Origin: Devosia subaequoris
GTDB taxonomy: Bacteria; Pseudomonadota; Alphaproteobacteria; Rhizobiales; Devosiaceae
Length of the DNA: 64,000 bases
Reading direction: 5' to 3'
NCBI RefSeq assembly: GCF_014197055.1
Contig: NZ_JACIEW010000007.1
Location: forward strand, 166,034-230,033
Part shown: piece by piece, positions 1 through 8,952 of the stretch
Numbering within the stretch: the stretch's first letter is position 1
Layout of the letters: each line of letters starts with the position of its first letter
The notes under the pieces: generated by a model
What the model saw: the letters and a program-made list of their open reading frames with translations, nothing else
What the model was told of the DNA's origin: nothing
The model's database searches: none
Made by a program: the position numbers and the translations under genes

Positions 1-722
1 CCGTACCGGACCTCGCCTTCGAGGGGGGCGGACTGATCGGCTGTGCGGCCGGGTTCATGAACGCGCCGCGCCTCAAGGCCATCCACAACGCGATTCTTTC
101 CGGCATCGGCGCGGCAGACGCAGTGGGCGATGCCATTGCCGCGGGGCGTCAGCATGACCGGATTGCCGATCTCGGCCATCACGTCCTTTCGACCGGTATC
201 GAGAAAGAACTGGCCGGGGTCCGTAACCTCAAGCCGCTCTGGAGCCGGTTCGGCACACTGCTCGGCGCATTCCTCGGCGGCTTCGATATGTGGTGCCAGA
301 ACCTGCTGCGCTTTTCGCCCTTCGGCACGCTGCGCTGGAGTACGCCTGATTCGGCCCAGCTCAAGACTCTGGACAAGGTCAAACCACGCCAATATGCCCG
401 CCCCGATGGCAAGACGACCTTTGATAGATCATCCTCGGTGTTTCTGGCCAATCTGGCCCATGACGAGGACCAGCCGGTTCATCTCGTGCTGGCAGATCCG
501 TCCGTGCCAGTCAGCGAAAACCTGCCGCGTTATGGCGAGCCCGCACCGCGCTATTGCCCTGCCGGCGTTTACGAAATGGCTGAGGAAAACGGCGCGCCGG
601 TGTTCCGCATCCACGCGGCCAATTGCGTGCATTGCAAGACCTGCGACATCAAGGACCCGGCCCGCAATATCACTTGGGTGCCCCCCGAGGGCGGTAGTGG
701 GCCGAACTACAGCGGAATGTGA
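1..722 (+). CDS. Electron transfer flavoprotein-ubiquinone oxidoreductase, C-terminal part (5' end outside window)
   Basis: Membrane-associated iron-sulfur flavoprotein that passes electrons from ETF (fatty-acid and amino-acid oxidation) to ubiquinone. The reading frame is open from base 3, so about 239 residues are visible of a protein usually near 550. The C-terminal ferredoxin-like module carries the cysteine cluster NCVHCKTCDIKDP with an earlier RYCPAGVYE cysteine, which together make the expected 4Fe-4S site, and the protein ends PEGGSGPNYSGM as this family typically does. The upstream GLIGCAAGFMNAPRLK stretch belongs to the flavin/quinone domain, so the internal ATG at 57 is not the start. 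The TPR gene follows 95 bp downstream on the same strand. Confidence 0.93.
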   Translation, partial: VPDLAFEGGGLIGCAAGFMNAPRLKAIHNAILSGIGAADAVGDAIAAGRQHDRIADLGHHVLSTGIEKELAGVRNLKPLWSRFGTLLGAFLGGFDMWCQNLLRFSPFGTLRWSTPDSAQLKTLDKVKPRQYARPDGKTTFDRSSSVFLANLAHDEDQPVHLVLADPSVPVSENLPRYGEPAPRYCPAGVYEMAEENGAPVFRIHAANCVHCKTCDIKDPARNITWVPPEGGSGPNYSGM

Positions 723-817
723 CCGGGCAAAATGGCCCTGCCCTTGCGGCGCAGTCGCAAAACGGACAATCTTTGCGCCCACACGCGCCGGCAACGGCAT
801 AGGGAGAATTTGAGCAC

Positions 818-2551
818 GTGACCCTGCTTTCCAATCGACCGGCATGGCGCCTCGCCGTGGCTGCAATGCTTGCCCTTATGGCCACCCCCCTTGCGGCACA
901 AAGCGAGGCATCCGCAGGGCTGCGGCAGGCTGCGCAGGACATGCTCAAGCTGTTCCGCCCCAGTGTTACTGGCTCCTATATGGCAGGGCAGCAGGCGCTC
1001 AAAGATCTGCGGACCGACGAGGCCGCGCGCTATTTCTCTGACGCGGCCCAAGCGGACTGGGACAATCCCATTCTGATAGAACGAGCCTTTGTGGCGCTGG
1101 CGACCGATGGGCAGATCGGCAAGGCCGCCTCCACGGCGCGACGCATGCTCGAACTCGATCCGGCTAACGAACTGGCCGAACTTGTCGTCGCCTCCGAGGC
1201 GCTCAAGGAGCGTCGCTATGGTTCGGCCGTGCGCCAGCTCGGCCAGATCTCGCAGGACAGTTTCAGCGGCATCACCGCCGGCATATTGCGCGCCTGGGCG
1301 ATGGTCGGGGACAATCGTGGCGACGACGCGCAGGCCCTGATGGAGAAGCTTGGGGCCAACGGGCTCGATGAATTCCTCGTGTTCCATCGCGCGTTGATGG
1401 CCGAAGCCGCAGGCGATACCGAACTTGCACTGGAGCTGGCCGCACGCGCCTTTGAGGCGGAGCCCTATGTGGCGCGCATGGCCGAAGTCTATGCCCGCAT
1501 GCTGGCCAATGCCGGACGCTTCGACGAGGCCGTGGCCGTGCTCGACGCCTTCGAGGGCGAAGGTCTGACCCACCCGATTATCGAAATCGTCCGCGAATCG
1601 ATCGAGGCCGGACGGCGGCCTGGCGTGTTTGCCGCCAACGTGCAGATCGGCGCAGCCGAAATGTTTCACGGCATTGGGGTGGCCCTGTCGCGCGATGGCA
1701 GCTCCGATCTGGCCCTGGTCTTCCTGCGGCTCGGCGTCTATCTCGATCCCGGCGCCGATGTGATCTCGCTGGCGCTTGGGCAATTGCTCGACATTGCCGG
1801 ACAGCACCAGGCCGCCAACCAGATTTATGACGCCATTCCGGCCAATTCGGCCATGAAGCCCATGGCCGTCGTACGCATAGCTCAAAATCTGGATGCCACC
1901 GGCGACCGTGCAGAGGCCATCCGCCGCCTCCACAACATCATCGCGACGCGCCCTGACGATCTCGATGCAGTGTCCGTGCTGGGCGATTTGCTACGATATG
2001 ACGAGGATTATTTGGCTGCCGCCGAGGCCTATACCAAGGCTTTGGAGATCACCGGCGGCGAGTCCCCGGCCGATTGGCGCTTCTACTATGTCCGCGGCAT
2101 TGCTTATGAGCGTGCCAAGGAATGGCCCAAGGCCGAAGCCGACTTCCTCAAGGCTCTCGATCTCAATCCGGACCAGCCCCAGGTCCTCAACTATCTGGGC
2201 TATAGCTGGATCGACCAGGACATGCATCTGGTGCGGGCGCTCGAAATGATCGAGACGGCGGTCGCCGCCCAGCCGCAGGATGGCTACATCATCGATTCGC
2301 TGGGTTGGGCCTTCTACAAGCTCGACCGCATGGAAGAGGCCGTGGAAACGCTGGAACGCGCCGTTATGCTGCTGCCCAACGACCCCGAGATCAACGACCA
2401 TCTGGGCGACGCCTATTGGAAGGTTGGACGCAAGCTCGAAGCGCGCTTCCAGTGGAACATCGCCCGCTCGGTCGACGAGACGGGCAATGTTGCTGAACGG
2501 GTTGGACCCAAGCTGGCCGAGGGGCTGACGCCCGCCTCCGAAACCCAGTAG
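818..2551 (+). CDS. Exported tetratricopeptide-repeat protein
   Basis: A 577-residue protein with an N-terminal signal sequence (hydrophobic core LAVAAMLALMATPLAAQ, cleavage likely after AQ near residue 28), so probably periplasmic or lipid-associated. The body is helical TPR repeats; the clearest run is in the C-terminal third, with consensus-like units such as AEADFLKALDLNPDQP and AVETLERAVMLLPNDPE. The start is GTG at 818 with AGGGAG about 10 bases upstream. The gene lies 7 bp before ispE, and I recall this TPR-ispE order from other alphaproteobacteria. Its partner is unknown; TPR arrays usually scaffold protein-protein contacts, and assembly of an envelope complex is a guess. Confidence 0.85.
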   Translation: MTLLSNRPAWRLAVAAMLALMATPLAAQSEASAGLRQAAQDMLKLFRPSVTGSYMAGQQALKDLRTDEAARYFSDAAQADWDNPILIERAFVALATDGQIGKAASTARRMLELDPANELAELVVASEALKERRYGSAVRQLGQISQDSFSGITAGILRAWAMVGDNRGDDAQALMEKLGANGLDEFLVFHRALMAEAAGDTELALELAARAFEAEPYVARMAEVYARMLANAGRFDEAVAVLDAFEGEGLTHPIIEIVRESIEAGRRPGVFAANVQIGAAEMFHGIGVALSRDGSSDLALVFLRLGVYLDPGADVISLALGQLLDIAGQHQAANQIYDAIPANSAMKPMAVVRIAQNLDATGDRAEAIRRLHNIIATRPDDLDAVSVLGDLLRYDEDYLAAAEAYTKALEITGGESPADWRFYYVRGIAYERAKEWPKAEADFLKALDLNPDQPQVLNYLGYSWIDQDMHLVRALEMIETAVAAQPQDGYIIDSLGWAFYKLDRMEEAVETLERAVMLLPNDPEINDHLGDAYWKVGRKLEARFQWNIARSVDETGNVAERVGPKLAEGLTPASETQ

Positions 2552-2558
2552 CCCGCCC

Positions 2559-3440
2559 ATGGTCCAGGCCATTGTTCAGACGGCGCCCGCCAAGATTAAT
2601 CTGGCGCTGCATGTCACACATCGGCGCGAAGACGGCTATCACGATCTCGAAAGCCTGATCGTCTTCGCTAATATTTTTGACGAGCTCGAAGCGACCCCGG
2701 CGGACGAGGACGGTCTGACCATATCCGGGCCGTTCTCGAAAGGGCTCGGTGCTGGCCCCACCAATCTGGTGCTCAGGGCCGTAGCAGCTTTCCGCGCCCG
2801 CTGGCCGGATCTGTCGCCACCAGGTCTTAGCTTGCATCTGGTCAAGAACCTGCCGGTCGCCGCCGGCATTGGCGGCGGTTCGGCCGATGCCGCGGCGGCG
2901 CTGCGCATCATGGCCAGCCGAGCTGCTGAGCCTGTGTCGGTCGCGGAACTGGCTGATCTGGCGGCAACACTGGGCGCCGATGTGCCCGCCTGCCTGCTCT
3001 CGCGGCCGTTGGTGGCGCGGGGGGTGGGGGAGATCCTTTCGCCCTTGCCAGCATTTCCCCGGCTCTATGTGACGGTTGTCAATCCGGGCGTCGCTGTGGC
3101 CACCGCAGATGTCTTTCGCCGCCTGCGTGCCCATGACAACTACTCTTTGCCGGCATTGCCCGAGCCCCTGACGCGACCGGCCCAGCTTGGCCTGTGGCTC
3201 AACGAAACCCGCAACGACTTGCAGCCGCCAGCAGTCAAACTGGTGCCAGAGATCGGTATCCTTATCGAGGAACTCGCCGAGACCCCCGGTTGCATGATGT
3301 CGCGCATGTCCGGCTCCGGAGCCACGGTCTTCGGCCTGTTTGGCTCGGAGGGTCAGGCGCATGAGGCGGCCAATCACGTTCGGCGGAGGTATCCGGAATA
3401 CTGGACCGCCGCCGCCGCGATATCCTCTCCGGCCATCTGA
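2559..3440 (+). CDS. ispE: 4-diphosphocytidyl-2-C-methyl-D-erythritol kinase
   Basis: GHMP-superfamily kinase that phosphorylates CDP-methylerythritol with ATP in the non-mevalonate (MEP) isoprenoid pathway in the cytoplasm. At 293 residues it has normal length. Visible signatures are the N-terminal PAKINLALHV substrate-side motif (residues 9-18), the glycine-rich ATP-binding loop AAGIGGGSADAAAALR just after residue 100, LGADVPACL in the middle, and the C-terminal MSGSGATVFGLF motif. It follows the TPR gene by 7 bp and is probably co-transcribed. Two other isoprenoid genes, a prenyl synthase and ispH, lie elsewhere in the window but not in this operon. Confidence 0.96.
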   Translation: MVQAIVQTAPAKINLALHVTHRREDGYHDLESLIVFANIFDELEATPADEDGLTISGPFSKGLGAGPTNLVLRAVAAFRARWPDLSPPGLSLHLVKNLPVAAGIGGGSADAAAALRIMASRAAEPVSVAELADLAATLGADVPACLLSRPLVARGVGEILSPLPAFPRLYVTVVNPGVAVATADVFRRLRAHDNYSLPALPEPLTRPAQLGLWLNETRNDLQPPAVKLVPEIGILIEELAETPGCMMSRMSGSGATVFGLFGSEGQAHEAANHVRRRYPEYWTAAAAISSPAI

Positions 3441-3589
3441 CCCCCTGTTTGATGCAAATGTGATCGCTATAAAACGGTTGGACGGTTTTGAGCCTTAGCG
3501 GCTTCTGCTAATAAATCTCGGGGGCGAATCTTATTTTTGAATGTGCGGACGGAAGTCGGCGCTTTCTGGCTATCTGGATCCTGACGGCA

Positions 3590-5932
3590 TTGCCTTTCCC
3601 AACCCTGCTCAAATCCATCGCGGTGGTCGGCCTGACCATGGCGCTGGCCGCCTGCTCCGGCGGCGGATCGTCCTCATCAAGTTCCAGTTCGAGCAGCGGT
3701 TCGGGCGGCGGCGGGTCCAGTTCGGTCCCAAGCTATGTGTTTACGCCAGCGCCCGGCGCGACCTGGGGCACACGCAGCGTCACCTTCAATGCCGCGCAAG
3801 CTGCTGCGTTTGCCGCCTCGGCCGAGTTCCGTGCCAGCGATGCACTCTGCGCCACGGTTGGGTGTGGTGTCACGCCGACTGGCACCGAGTCGGCGGCCTT
3901 CTTGCTGCATGGCGTCAACTGGGCTCACTCCGCCGGACTGACGGGCACGGGCGAGACAATCGCCATTGTCGATGACGGCTTTCGCCTGTCCCATCAGGAA
4001 TTGGCCGGCAAGACCATCACGCAGACCGGCATATTGCCCAACAAGGGACACGGAACCTTTGTCGCCTCGCTCGCTGCGGGCCAGAAGGATGGGGTGGGGA
4101 TGCACGGCGTCGCACCCGGTGCCGATCTGCACCTGACCTCCTTTGCGCCCTCCGGCTCAGGGTTCAGCATTGCCAATGTCACAGCCGGCACTCTGGCGTC
4201 CGCTAGTCTGAATGCAGTCGCACAGAACAATTCGTGGGGGTTCGAAGTCTCGTCCCTGACCTTGGACACCTACCTTAAGAACAATCCCGGCGCCACAACT
4301 GCACAAGGCCTGAACGCCACCCTCGGCCATGGCTCGGCCAATTGGCAGAGCTATATCGATGCTTTGGATAGTTTCCAGAACACGGGCGTCATTGTCTGGG
4401 CGCTGTCGAACAGCAACAGCTTTACTTCCGGCGATGTCATGGCCGCCTTGCCCTATTTCGAACCGCGTCTGGCGGAGTCCTGGATAGCGGCAGCCAATGG
4501 CTATTTTGAGGTCAATGGCAGCGGCGACATTACCCGGGCGGTTCGGCTGTCGGCGGCCTGCGGTCTGGCAGCCAAATTTTGTCTGGCTGGCGACGGCATC
4601 ACCACTGGTGCCTGGAACAGCAGCGATAGCGCTTATGGTAGCAGCCTTGGCACTTCATTTGTCGCGCCGCAGGTCTCAGGCGCTGTCGCCTTGCTCGCCG
4701 AGGCATTTCCCGACATGACGCCGTCCGAATGGGCGCAGCGCCTGCTGGCCAGTGCAGACAATTCCTGGTTCGCCGCCCAGGGCGTCCCACTTGCCGGCAC
4801 GATCGACTATGGCAATGGTGTTACGCATTCCTATTCGACCGAATGGGGCCACGGCGTGATGGATATTCGGGCCGCGCTCAGCCCAATCGGCTCGGTCTCG
4901 GTATTGAGCGGCTCCAGCGTCGCCAGCGCGGAACGCCATAGCTTGTCCGAGAGCACCATCGTGGCGCCGGCAAGCTTTGGCGATTCTCTTAGCCGCGCGC
5001 TCGAGCCACAGCAAATGGCGGTGTTCGATGCGCTCAACCGCGCCTTTTCCGTGTCGTCGGCCAGCGCGGTGCAGACAGCACCGACAACTGTGCTGCCGCG
5101 CCTTCCCGGTCAGGCCAGCGTCGATCAGGGAGATGATGGGCTTAATCTGTCCCACACCCATGACCTGGCCGGCACCGTGACCGGCTTTGGCGGAGCGGGC
5201 GGGGAGACCTCGGTACTCTCCATAGCCGGGGAAAGCCTACTCGTGGCTTCGATTGCCCCTGTCGGTGCGGCAGGCGAACTGACCACCTATGGCTTCGCCG
5301 CCGAGCACGGCGCGGTAGACAATGGCGCGCTGGCCGGAGCTGGCATGACTCTCTCCCTGCCGCTCGGCAGCGGGCAGGTCCGGCTCGGCGCTACCTTGGC
5401 GGGGGAAGAGGGAGCGGTGATGGGGCTCGATGGCGGAACAGCCTTCGATTTTGGGTCCGGAAGCGCCATCGGTGCACTGAGCCTGGCACTGGAACAGCCA
5501 ATGTCGCCGGGCCTGTCGCTGTTCGGTCACCTCGAATATGGCGCGGTCGCGCGCCAGGGCGGCGGCAATAGCTTGGTCTCTGACCTTTCGGGCCTGACCT
5601 TTTCCGGCATGGAGATCGGCGCCAGTTTCGCCGATGCACTCGTCGCCGGCGACCGTCTGACCCTGTCAGTGTCGCAGCCCCTGAAAATCGAATCCGGCAC
5701 GGTGGAATTGACCCGGCCAGTTGCGCGCGTGGCCGATGGCAGTATCGTCAACCAGACCTCAAGCGCTGAGCTCGCATCATCGGGTCGGGAGATCGATTTG
5801 GGGCTGTCCTATCAGGCCAGTCTGCCCAACCAGGCTTCACTCAGCCTTGGCTTCAAACACGCTATCAGCGCAGGACACGTCGCTGGACAGATCGGCTCGG
5901 GGCTGATGATCGGCTATCGCCAGAACTTCTAG
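3590..5932 (+). CDS. Lipidated subtilisin-family (S8) autotransporter protease
   Basis: A 780-residue secreted serine protease. The N-terminus is a lipoprotein signal peptide with lipobox LAAC (Cys22), followed by a Ser/Gly-only linker (about residues 23-45). The S8 catalytic triad is visible: Asp128 in AIVDDGFRLSH, His154 in GHGTFVASLAAG and Ser356 in GTSFVAPQVSG, with the oxyanion Asn probably in ALSNSNS. After about residue 520 the sequence turns into alternating beta-strand-rich, Gly-rich segments and ends in the aromatic GYRQNF, as outer-membrane autotransporter barrels do. The start is a TTG at 3590: an in-frame stop at 3581 excludes anything further upstream, and later starts would cut the signal peptide. 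NalP of Neisseria is a known protein of this architecture; the substrate here is unknown. Confidence 0.85.
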   Translation: MPFPTLLKSIAVVGLTMALAACSGGGSSSSSSSSSSGSGGGGSSSVPSYVFTPAPGATWGTRSVTFNAAQAAAFAASAEFRASDALCATVGCGVTPTGTESAAFLLHGVNWAHSAGLTGTGETIAIVDDGFRLSHQELAGKTITQTGILPNKGHGTFVASLAAGQKDGVGMHGVAPGADLHLTSFAPSGSGFSIANVTAGTLASASLNAVAQNNSWGFEVSSLTLDTYLKNNPGATTAQGLNATLGHGSANWQSYIDALDSFQNTGVIVWALSNSNSFTSGDVMAALPYFEPRLAESWIAAANGYFEVNGSGDITRAVRLSAACGLAAKFCLAGDGITTGAWNSSDSAYGSSLGTSFVAPQVSGAVALLAEAFPDMTPSEWAQRLLASADNSWFAAQGVPLAGTIDYGNGVTHSYSTEWGHGVMDIRAALSPIGSVSVLSGSSVASAERHSLSESTIVAPASFGDSLSRALEPQQMAVFDALNRAFSVSSASAVQTAPTTVLPRLPGQASVDQGDDGLNLSHTHDLAGTVTGFGGAGGETSVLSIAGESLLVASIAPVGAAGELTTYGFAAEHGAVDNGALAGAGMTLSLPLGSGQVRLGATLAGEEGAVMGLDGGTAFDFGSGSAIGALSLALEQPMSPGLSLFGHLEYGAVARQGGGNSLVSDLSGLTFSGMEIGASFADALVAGDRLTLSVSQPLKIESGTVELTRPVARVADGSIVNQTSSAELASSGREIDLGLSYQASLPNQASLSLGFKHAISAGHVAGQIGSGLMIGYRQNF

Positions 5933-5934
5933 GG

Positions 5935-6954
5935 CTAACTTGCGCGGCTGACGCTGTGGACCACCACATCGGCCAGAATGGATTTCATCTCGCTTTCAGG
6001 CAGATGATCCAGGGCCGAGATGGCGGCCTTGGCGTGTTCCTGCGCCTTTTCCAGGGTCTTCTTCAGCGTCTCGTAGCGGTTGAAGATGGCCACCACCTGA
6101 TGCACTTCGAGGTCGGTGGCTTCGGCATTGCCCAAAGCGGCAGCGATCAGCGCGCGCTCGCTTTCACTGGCGGACTGCAGCGCCAGGATCACCGGCAGGG
6201 TCATCTTGCCCTCGCGCAGATCGTCGCCGACATTCTTGCCCAGCGTACCCGACTGCCCGCCATAATCGAGGGCATCATCGACAAGCTGGAAGGCATTGCC
6301 TAATTCCAGACCATACAGCGCCAGCGCTTTGCGACCGGCCTCGTCGGCCCCGCCCGACATGGCGCCCACCTCACAGGCTGCTTCGAACAGCACTGCGGTC
6401 TTGGCGCGGATCACTTCGGCATAGTCGGCGGCGGTCGTCTCGAGATCGCCCGTTTTGGCGAGCTGAAAGACTTCACCTTCTGCCATCACCGCAGAAGCGG
6501 CGGACAGCACTCCGAGCGCATCAACGTCGCGAGTTTCCACCATCATCATGAAGGCCTGGCCGAGCAGGAAGTCGCCCACCAGGATTGAGGCCTTATTGCC
6601 CCAGACCATACGGGCGGCCGGCTTGCCGCGGCGCATGTCGCTTTCGTCCACCACGTCGTCGTGCAGCAGCGTGGCATTGTGCATGAACTCGACGGCGGCG
6701 GCGAAATTGGTGGCGCTGCCATCGCCCTTGCCGAACAGGGTCGCAGCGGCGACTGTCAGCATGGGCCTCAAACGCTTGCCACCACTTTCGATCAGATAGC
6801 GGGCCAGTTCGGGCACCATGTCCACATGGCTTTCGGCGCGCTCCAGAATAAGCGCGTTGACGCGCGCCATGTCGTCCGCGGTGGCAGCTATCAGCCGCTC
6901 CACCGGGTTCACCTCTGGCACTTCATTGATCTGGGGCAGAACTGACACCGCCAT
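5935..6954 (-). CDS. Long-chain polyprenyl diphosphate synthase (octa/decaprenyl type)
   Basis: Class I trans-prenyltransferase that builds the ubiquinone side chain from IPP. The protein is 339 residues with the first aspartate-rich motif DDVVDESD at residues 99-106 followed by MRRG, and the second motif in FQLVDDALDYGG; both bind Mg-diphosphate. I chose ATG at 6954 rather than the upstream in-frame ATG at 7008, because AAGGAC sits 4 bases before it and the longer N-terminus has no family support. The final chain length (C40 or C50, IspB versus DdsA) cannot be read from the sequence by eye, so no symbol is given. It is convergent with the protease gene, only 2 bp apart, and divergent from the methyltransferase gene. 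Confidence 0.92.
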   Translation of the reverse strand: MAVSVLPQINEVPEVNPVERLIAATADDMARVNALILERAESHVDMVPELARYLIESGGKRLRPMLTVAAATLFGKGDGSATNFAAAVEFMHNATLLHDDVVDESDMRRGKPAARMVWGNKASILVGDFLLGQAFMMMVETRDVDALGVLSAASAVMAEGEVFQLAKTGDLETTAADYAEVIRAKTAVLFEAACEVGAMSGGADEAGRKALALYGLELGNAFQLVDDALDYGGQSGTLGKNVGDDLREGKMTLPVILALQSASESERALIAAALGNAEATDLEVHQVVAIFNRYETLKKTLEKAQEHAKAAISALDHLPESEMKSILADVVVHSVSRAS

Positions 6955-7041
6955 AAAGTCCTTGATGCCTGAAGGGCAATTTGGGTTGAGACCGTAGCGC
7001 CCAGCCATGTATGGTCGGGCAAAACCAGCCTTCCGGTTGCG

Positions 7042-7827
7042 ATGTCCCTAGACCAGCCTGCCCAGTTTGTAAAACATCAAACCATCACGCGCGACGCCTT
7101 TTTGGGCGGGCGGCTCACTCTGTCGCAGCCCCGCAACGGTTTTCGCGCCGGACTGGACAGTGTCCTGCTCGGCGCCGCCGTTCCTGCGGGCACGCGCAAC
7201 CTGCTCGATATGGGGGCGGGCGTGGGAGCGGCCGGGCTGAGCGCCCTGGCTATGGGGCTCGCGGAGAAGGCATGTCTGGTTGAACGCGACGACGCGACGT
7301 TGGGGTTGGCCCGGGACAATATTGTGCAAAATGGCTTCGCCGACCGTGCCGATCTGCTGGCGCTCGACATTCTCTCCAAGGGTGCTGAGCGTCGCGCCGC
7401 TGGTCTTGGTGATAATGCCCACGATGTAGTGATTGCCAATCCCCCCTTTTTCGGTGCGGGGCAGGGCACGCGAGCGCCCGATGCCGCGAGGGCCAATGCG
7501 AGGCACATGGACGCCGATAGTCTTGAAACCTGGGTGAAATGCGCTGCGACAGCCGCCAGCGCCGGTGGCAGGGCAATCTTCATCTATCCTGCCGAAGGTC
7601 TCGCGGCCCTCCTGACGGCCTTCGATCGTCGCTTTGGCGACATCAACGTGCTGCCGCTCTGTCCGCGGCCGGCACAATCGGTCACTCGCATTCTTGTGCG
7701 CGGGATAAAGGGCTCGCGGGCGCCTGTAAGATTGCTGGCGTCGCGACCCCTGCACGGCGAATTTGGCAACGGTTTTGCCCCCGAATTCGACGCCATTTTG
7801 CGCGGTGCGGCGGTGCTGGACTGGTAA
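7042..7827 (+). CDS. TrmN6/YfiC-like SAM-dependent N6-adenine methyltransferase
   Basis: A 261-residue Rossmann-fold methyltransferase. The SAM-binding motif I is LLDMGAGVGAAGL (near residues 54-66), the acidic motif II lies in KACLVERDD, and the catalytic NPPFF motif characteristic of N6-adenine or N5-glutamine methyltransferases occurs in VVIANPPFFGAGQG. The N-terminal FLGGRLTLSQPRNGFRAG stretch is typical of the tRNA1(Val) adenine-37 methyltransferase group, so tRNA modification is the likely role, though the exact substrate is inferred. It is divergent from the polyprenyl synthase, an arrangement I recall from other alphaproteobacteria, and precedes the S49 peptidase by 47 bp. Confidence 0.85.
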   Translation: MSLDQPAQFVKHQTITRDAFLGGRLTLSQPRNGFRAGLDSVLLGAAVPAGTRNLLDMGAGVGAAGLSALAMGLAEKACLVERDDATLGLARDNIVQNGFADRADLLALDILSKGAERRAAGLGDNAHDVVIANPPFFGAGQGTRAPDAARANARHMDADSLETWVKCAATAASAGGRAIFIYPAEGLAALLTAFDRRFGDINVLPLCPRPAQSVTRILVRGIKGSRAPVRLLASRPLHGEFGNGFAPEFDAILRGAAVLDW

Positions 7828-7874
7828 TGGCGCCACCGCCTGCCTAAATGTCCTGAACATGCAAGGGAGCACAC

Positions 7875-8720
7875 ATGAACGAGACGCCCGCAGGCACCAA
7901 GCGCAATTGGCTGAGTCGCCTGATCCATCGCCCGCCCGTGGTTCCGGTGGTGCGCCTGCAGGGTGTGATCGCCGCCGAACAGCGTCCCGGCCGACTCAAT
8001 ATCGCTACGGTGGAACCGCTGCTGGCTAAGGCCTTCAGCATCAAATCAGCGCCCGCCGTGGCTGTTGTCATCAATTCACCTGGCGGATCGCCGGTGCAGA
8101 GCCGGTTGATTTCAAAGCGCATTCGCGATCTGGCCAACGAGCATAACAAGCCCGTGCTGGTTTTCGTTGAGGACGCTGCTGCCTCGGGGGGTTATTTTAT
8201 CGCCGTGGCCGGAGACGAGATCTTTGTCGACCCGTCCTCGATTGTGGGCTCGGTCGGCGTCATCATGGCAACCTTCGGCTTCGTGGGCGCCATCGACAAG
8301 CTCGGCATCGAGCGCCGCGTGCATACGGCGGGCCGAAACAAATCGACGCTCGACCCCTTCCTGCCGGAAAAGGCTGAAGACGTGGAGCGCATCAAACGCT
8401 TCGAACTCGACATCCATCAGGTCTTCATCGACCATGTGAAGGCCGGGCGCGGAGAACGGCTCAAGGCCGACGACGATACTTTGTTCACCGGCGAATGGTG
8501 GACCGGCGTGAGGGGTGTGGAACTGGGCCTTGTCGACGCCATTGGCGATCTGCACACCGTCCTGCGCGAGCGCTTTGGCCCCGAAGTGGTGCTCAAGCCC
8601 ATCGCGCCCAAACGCCCCTTCTTCGCTTTGCCCCGCCTGGGATTTTCGGCTCAGGGCATGGTAGAGGACGTCACCACCTCCTTCGAAGATCGCGCCTGGT
8701 GGGCGCGGATTGGTCTCTAG
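7875..8720 (+). CDS. S49-family (SppA/SohB-like) signal-peptide peptidase
   Basis: A 281-residue member of the S49 ClpP-fold peptidases, which degrade cleaved signal peptides or membrane-protein fragments. It shows the strand-turn motif VVINSPGGSPVQS and the catalytic serine region EDAAASGGYFIAVAGDEI, followed by PSSIVGSVGVI; the general-base lysine is probably in the KLGIERR...NKSTLDPF segment. There is a single S49 domain, about half the length of E. coli SppA and like the short bacterial type. No convincing membrane span is visible at the N-terminus. The ATG at 7875 has GGGAG 7 bases upstream. The small membrane protein gene follows after 10 bp. Confidence 0.9.
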   Translation: MNETPAGTKRNWLSRLIHRPPVVPVVRLQGVIAAEQRPGRLNIATVEPLLAKAFSIKSAPAVAVVINSPGGSPVQSRLISKRIRDLANEHNKPVLVFVEDAAASGGYFIAVAGDEIFVDPSSIVGSVGVIMATFGFVGAIDKLGIERRVHTAGRNKSTLDPFLPEKAEDVERIKRFELDIHQVFIDHVKAGRGERLKADDDTLFTGEWWTGVRGVELGLVDAIGDLHTVLRERFGPEVVLKPIAPKRPFFALPRLGFSAQGMVEDVTTSFEDRAWWARIGL

Positions 8721-8730
8721 GTCTTAAAGC

Positions 8731-8952
8731 ATGCTCCTGCGCATTCTGCTCTTTGTCGGCCTCGGCCTGTTGATCTACTTCGGCATTCGCCGCATCTGGA
8801 AGGATTGGACTAACAAGTTCAACCACGACGCAGAGGAAGCCAAGCGCGTCGCCCGCGAACGCGACCGGGCAGAGCGCGCCAAGCCCGGCGTTATCGACCT
8901 CAAGCGCGGCGAGGACGGCACTTATCGACCGAAGGACGGGGATCGCGACTAG
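8731..8952 (+). CDS. Small single-span membrane protein of unknown function
   Basis: A 73-residue protein with one hydrophobic helix at residues 1-20 (MLLRILLFVGLGLLIYFGIR), then a strongly charged, probably coiled segment rich in Glu, Arg and Lys (residues 28-50) and an acidic tail. It starts 10 bp after the S49 peptidase stop and is probably in that operon. No domain is recognised. It overlaps the stop of the convergent phosphotransferase gene by 4 bp. Its position beside a membrane-protein-degrading peptidase is suggestive but proves nothing about function. Confidence 0.7.
   Translation: MLLRILLFVGLGLLIYFGIRRIWKDWTNKFNHDAEEAKRVARERDRAERAKPGVIDLKRGEDGTYRPKDGDRD

Noticed and set aside
707..1933. 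408-codon minus-strand open frame
   Set aside because: It is fully antisense to the TPR gene, with low-complexity Gly/His-rich composition and no domain; typical of a shadow frame in GC-rich DNA.
3441..3589. Possible promoter or small RNA between ispE and the protease gene
   Set aside because: The 149-bp gap shows AT-rich text (TATAAAACGG, AATAAATCT) but no clear -35/-10 pair or hairpin that I can defend.
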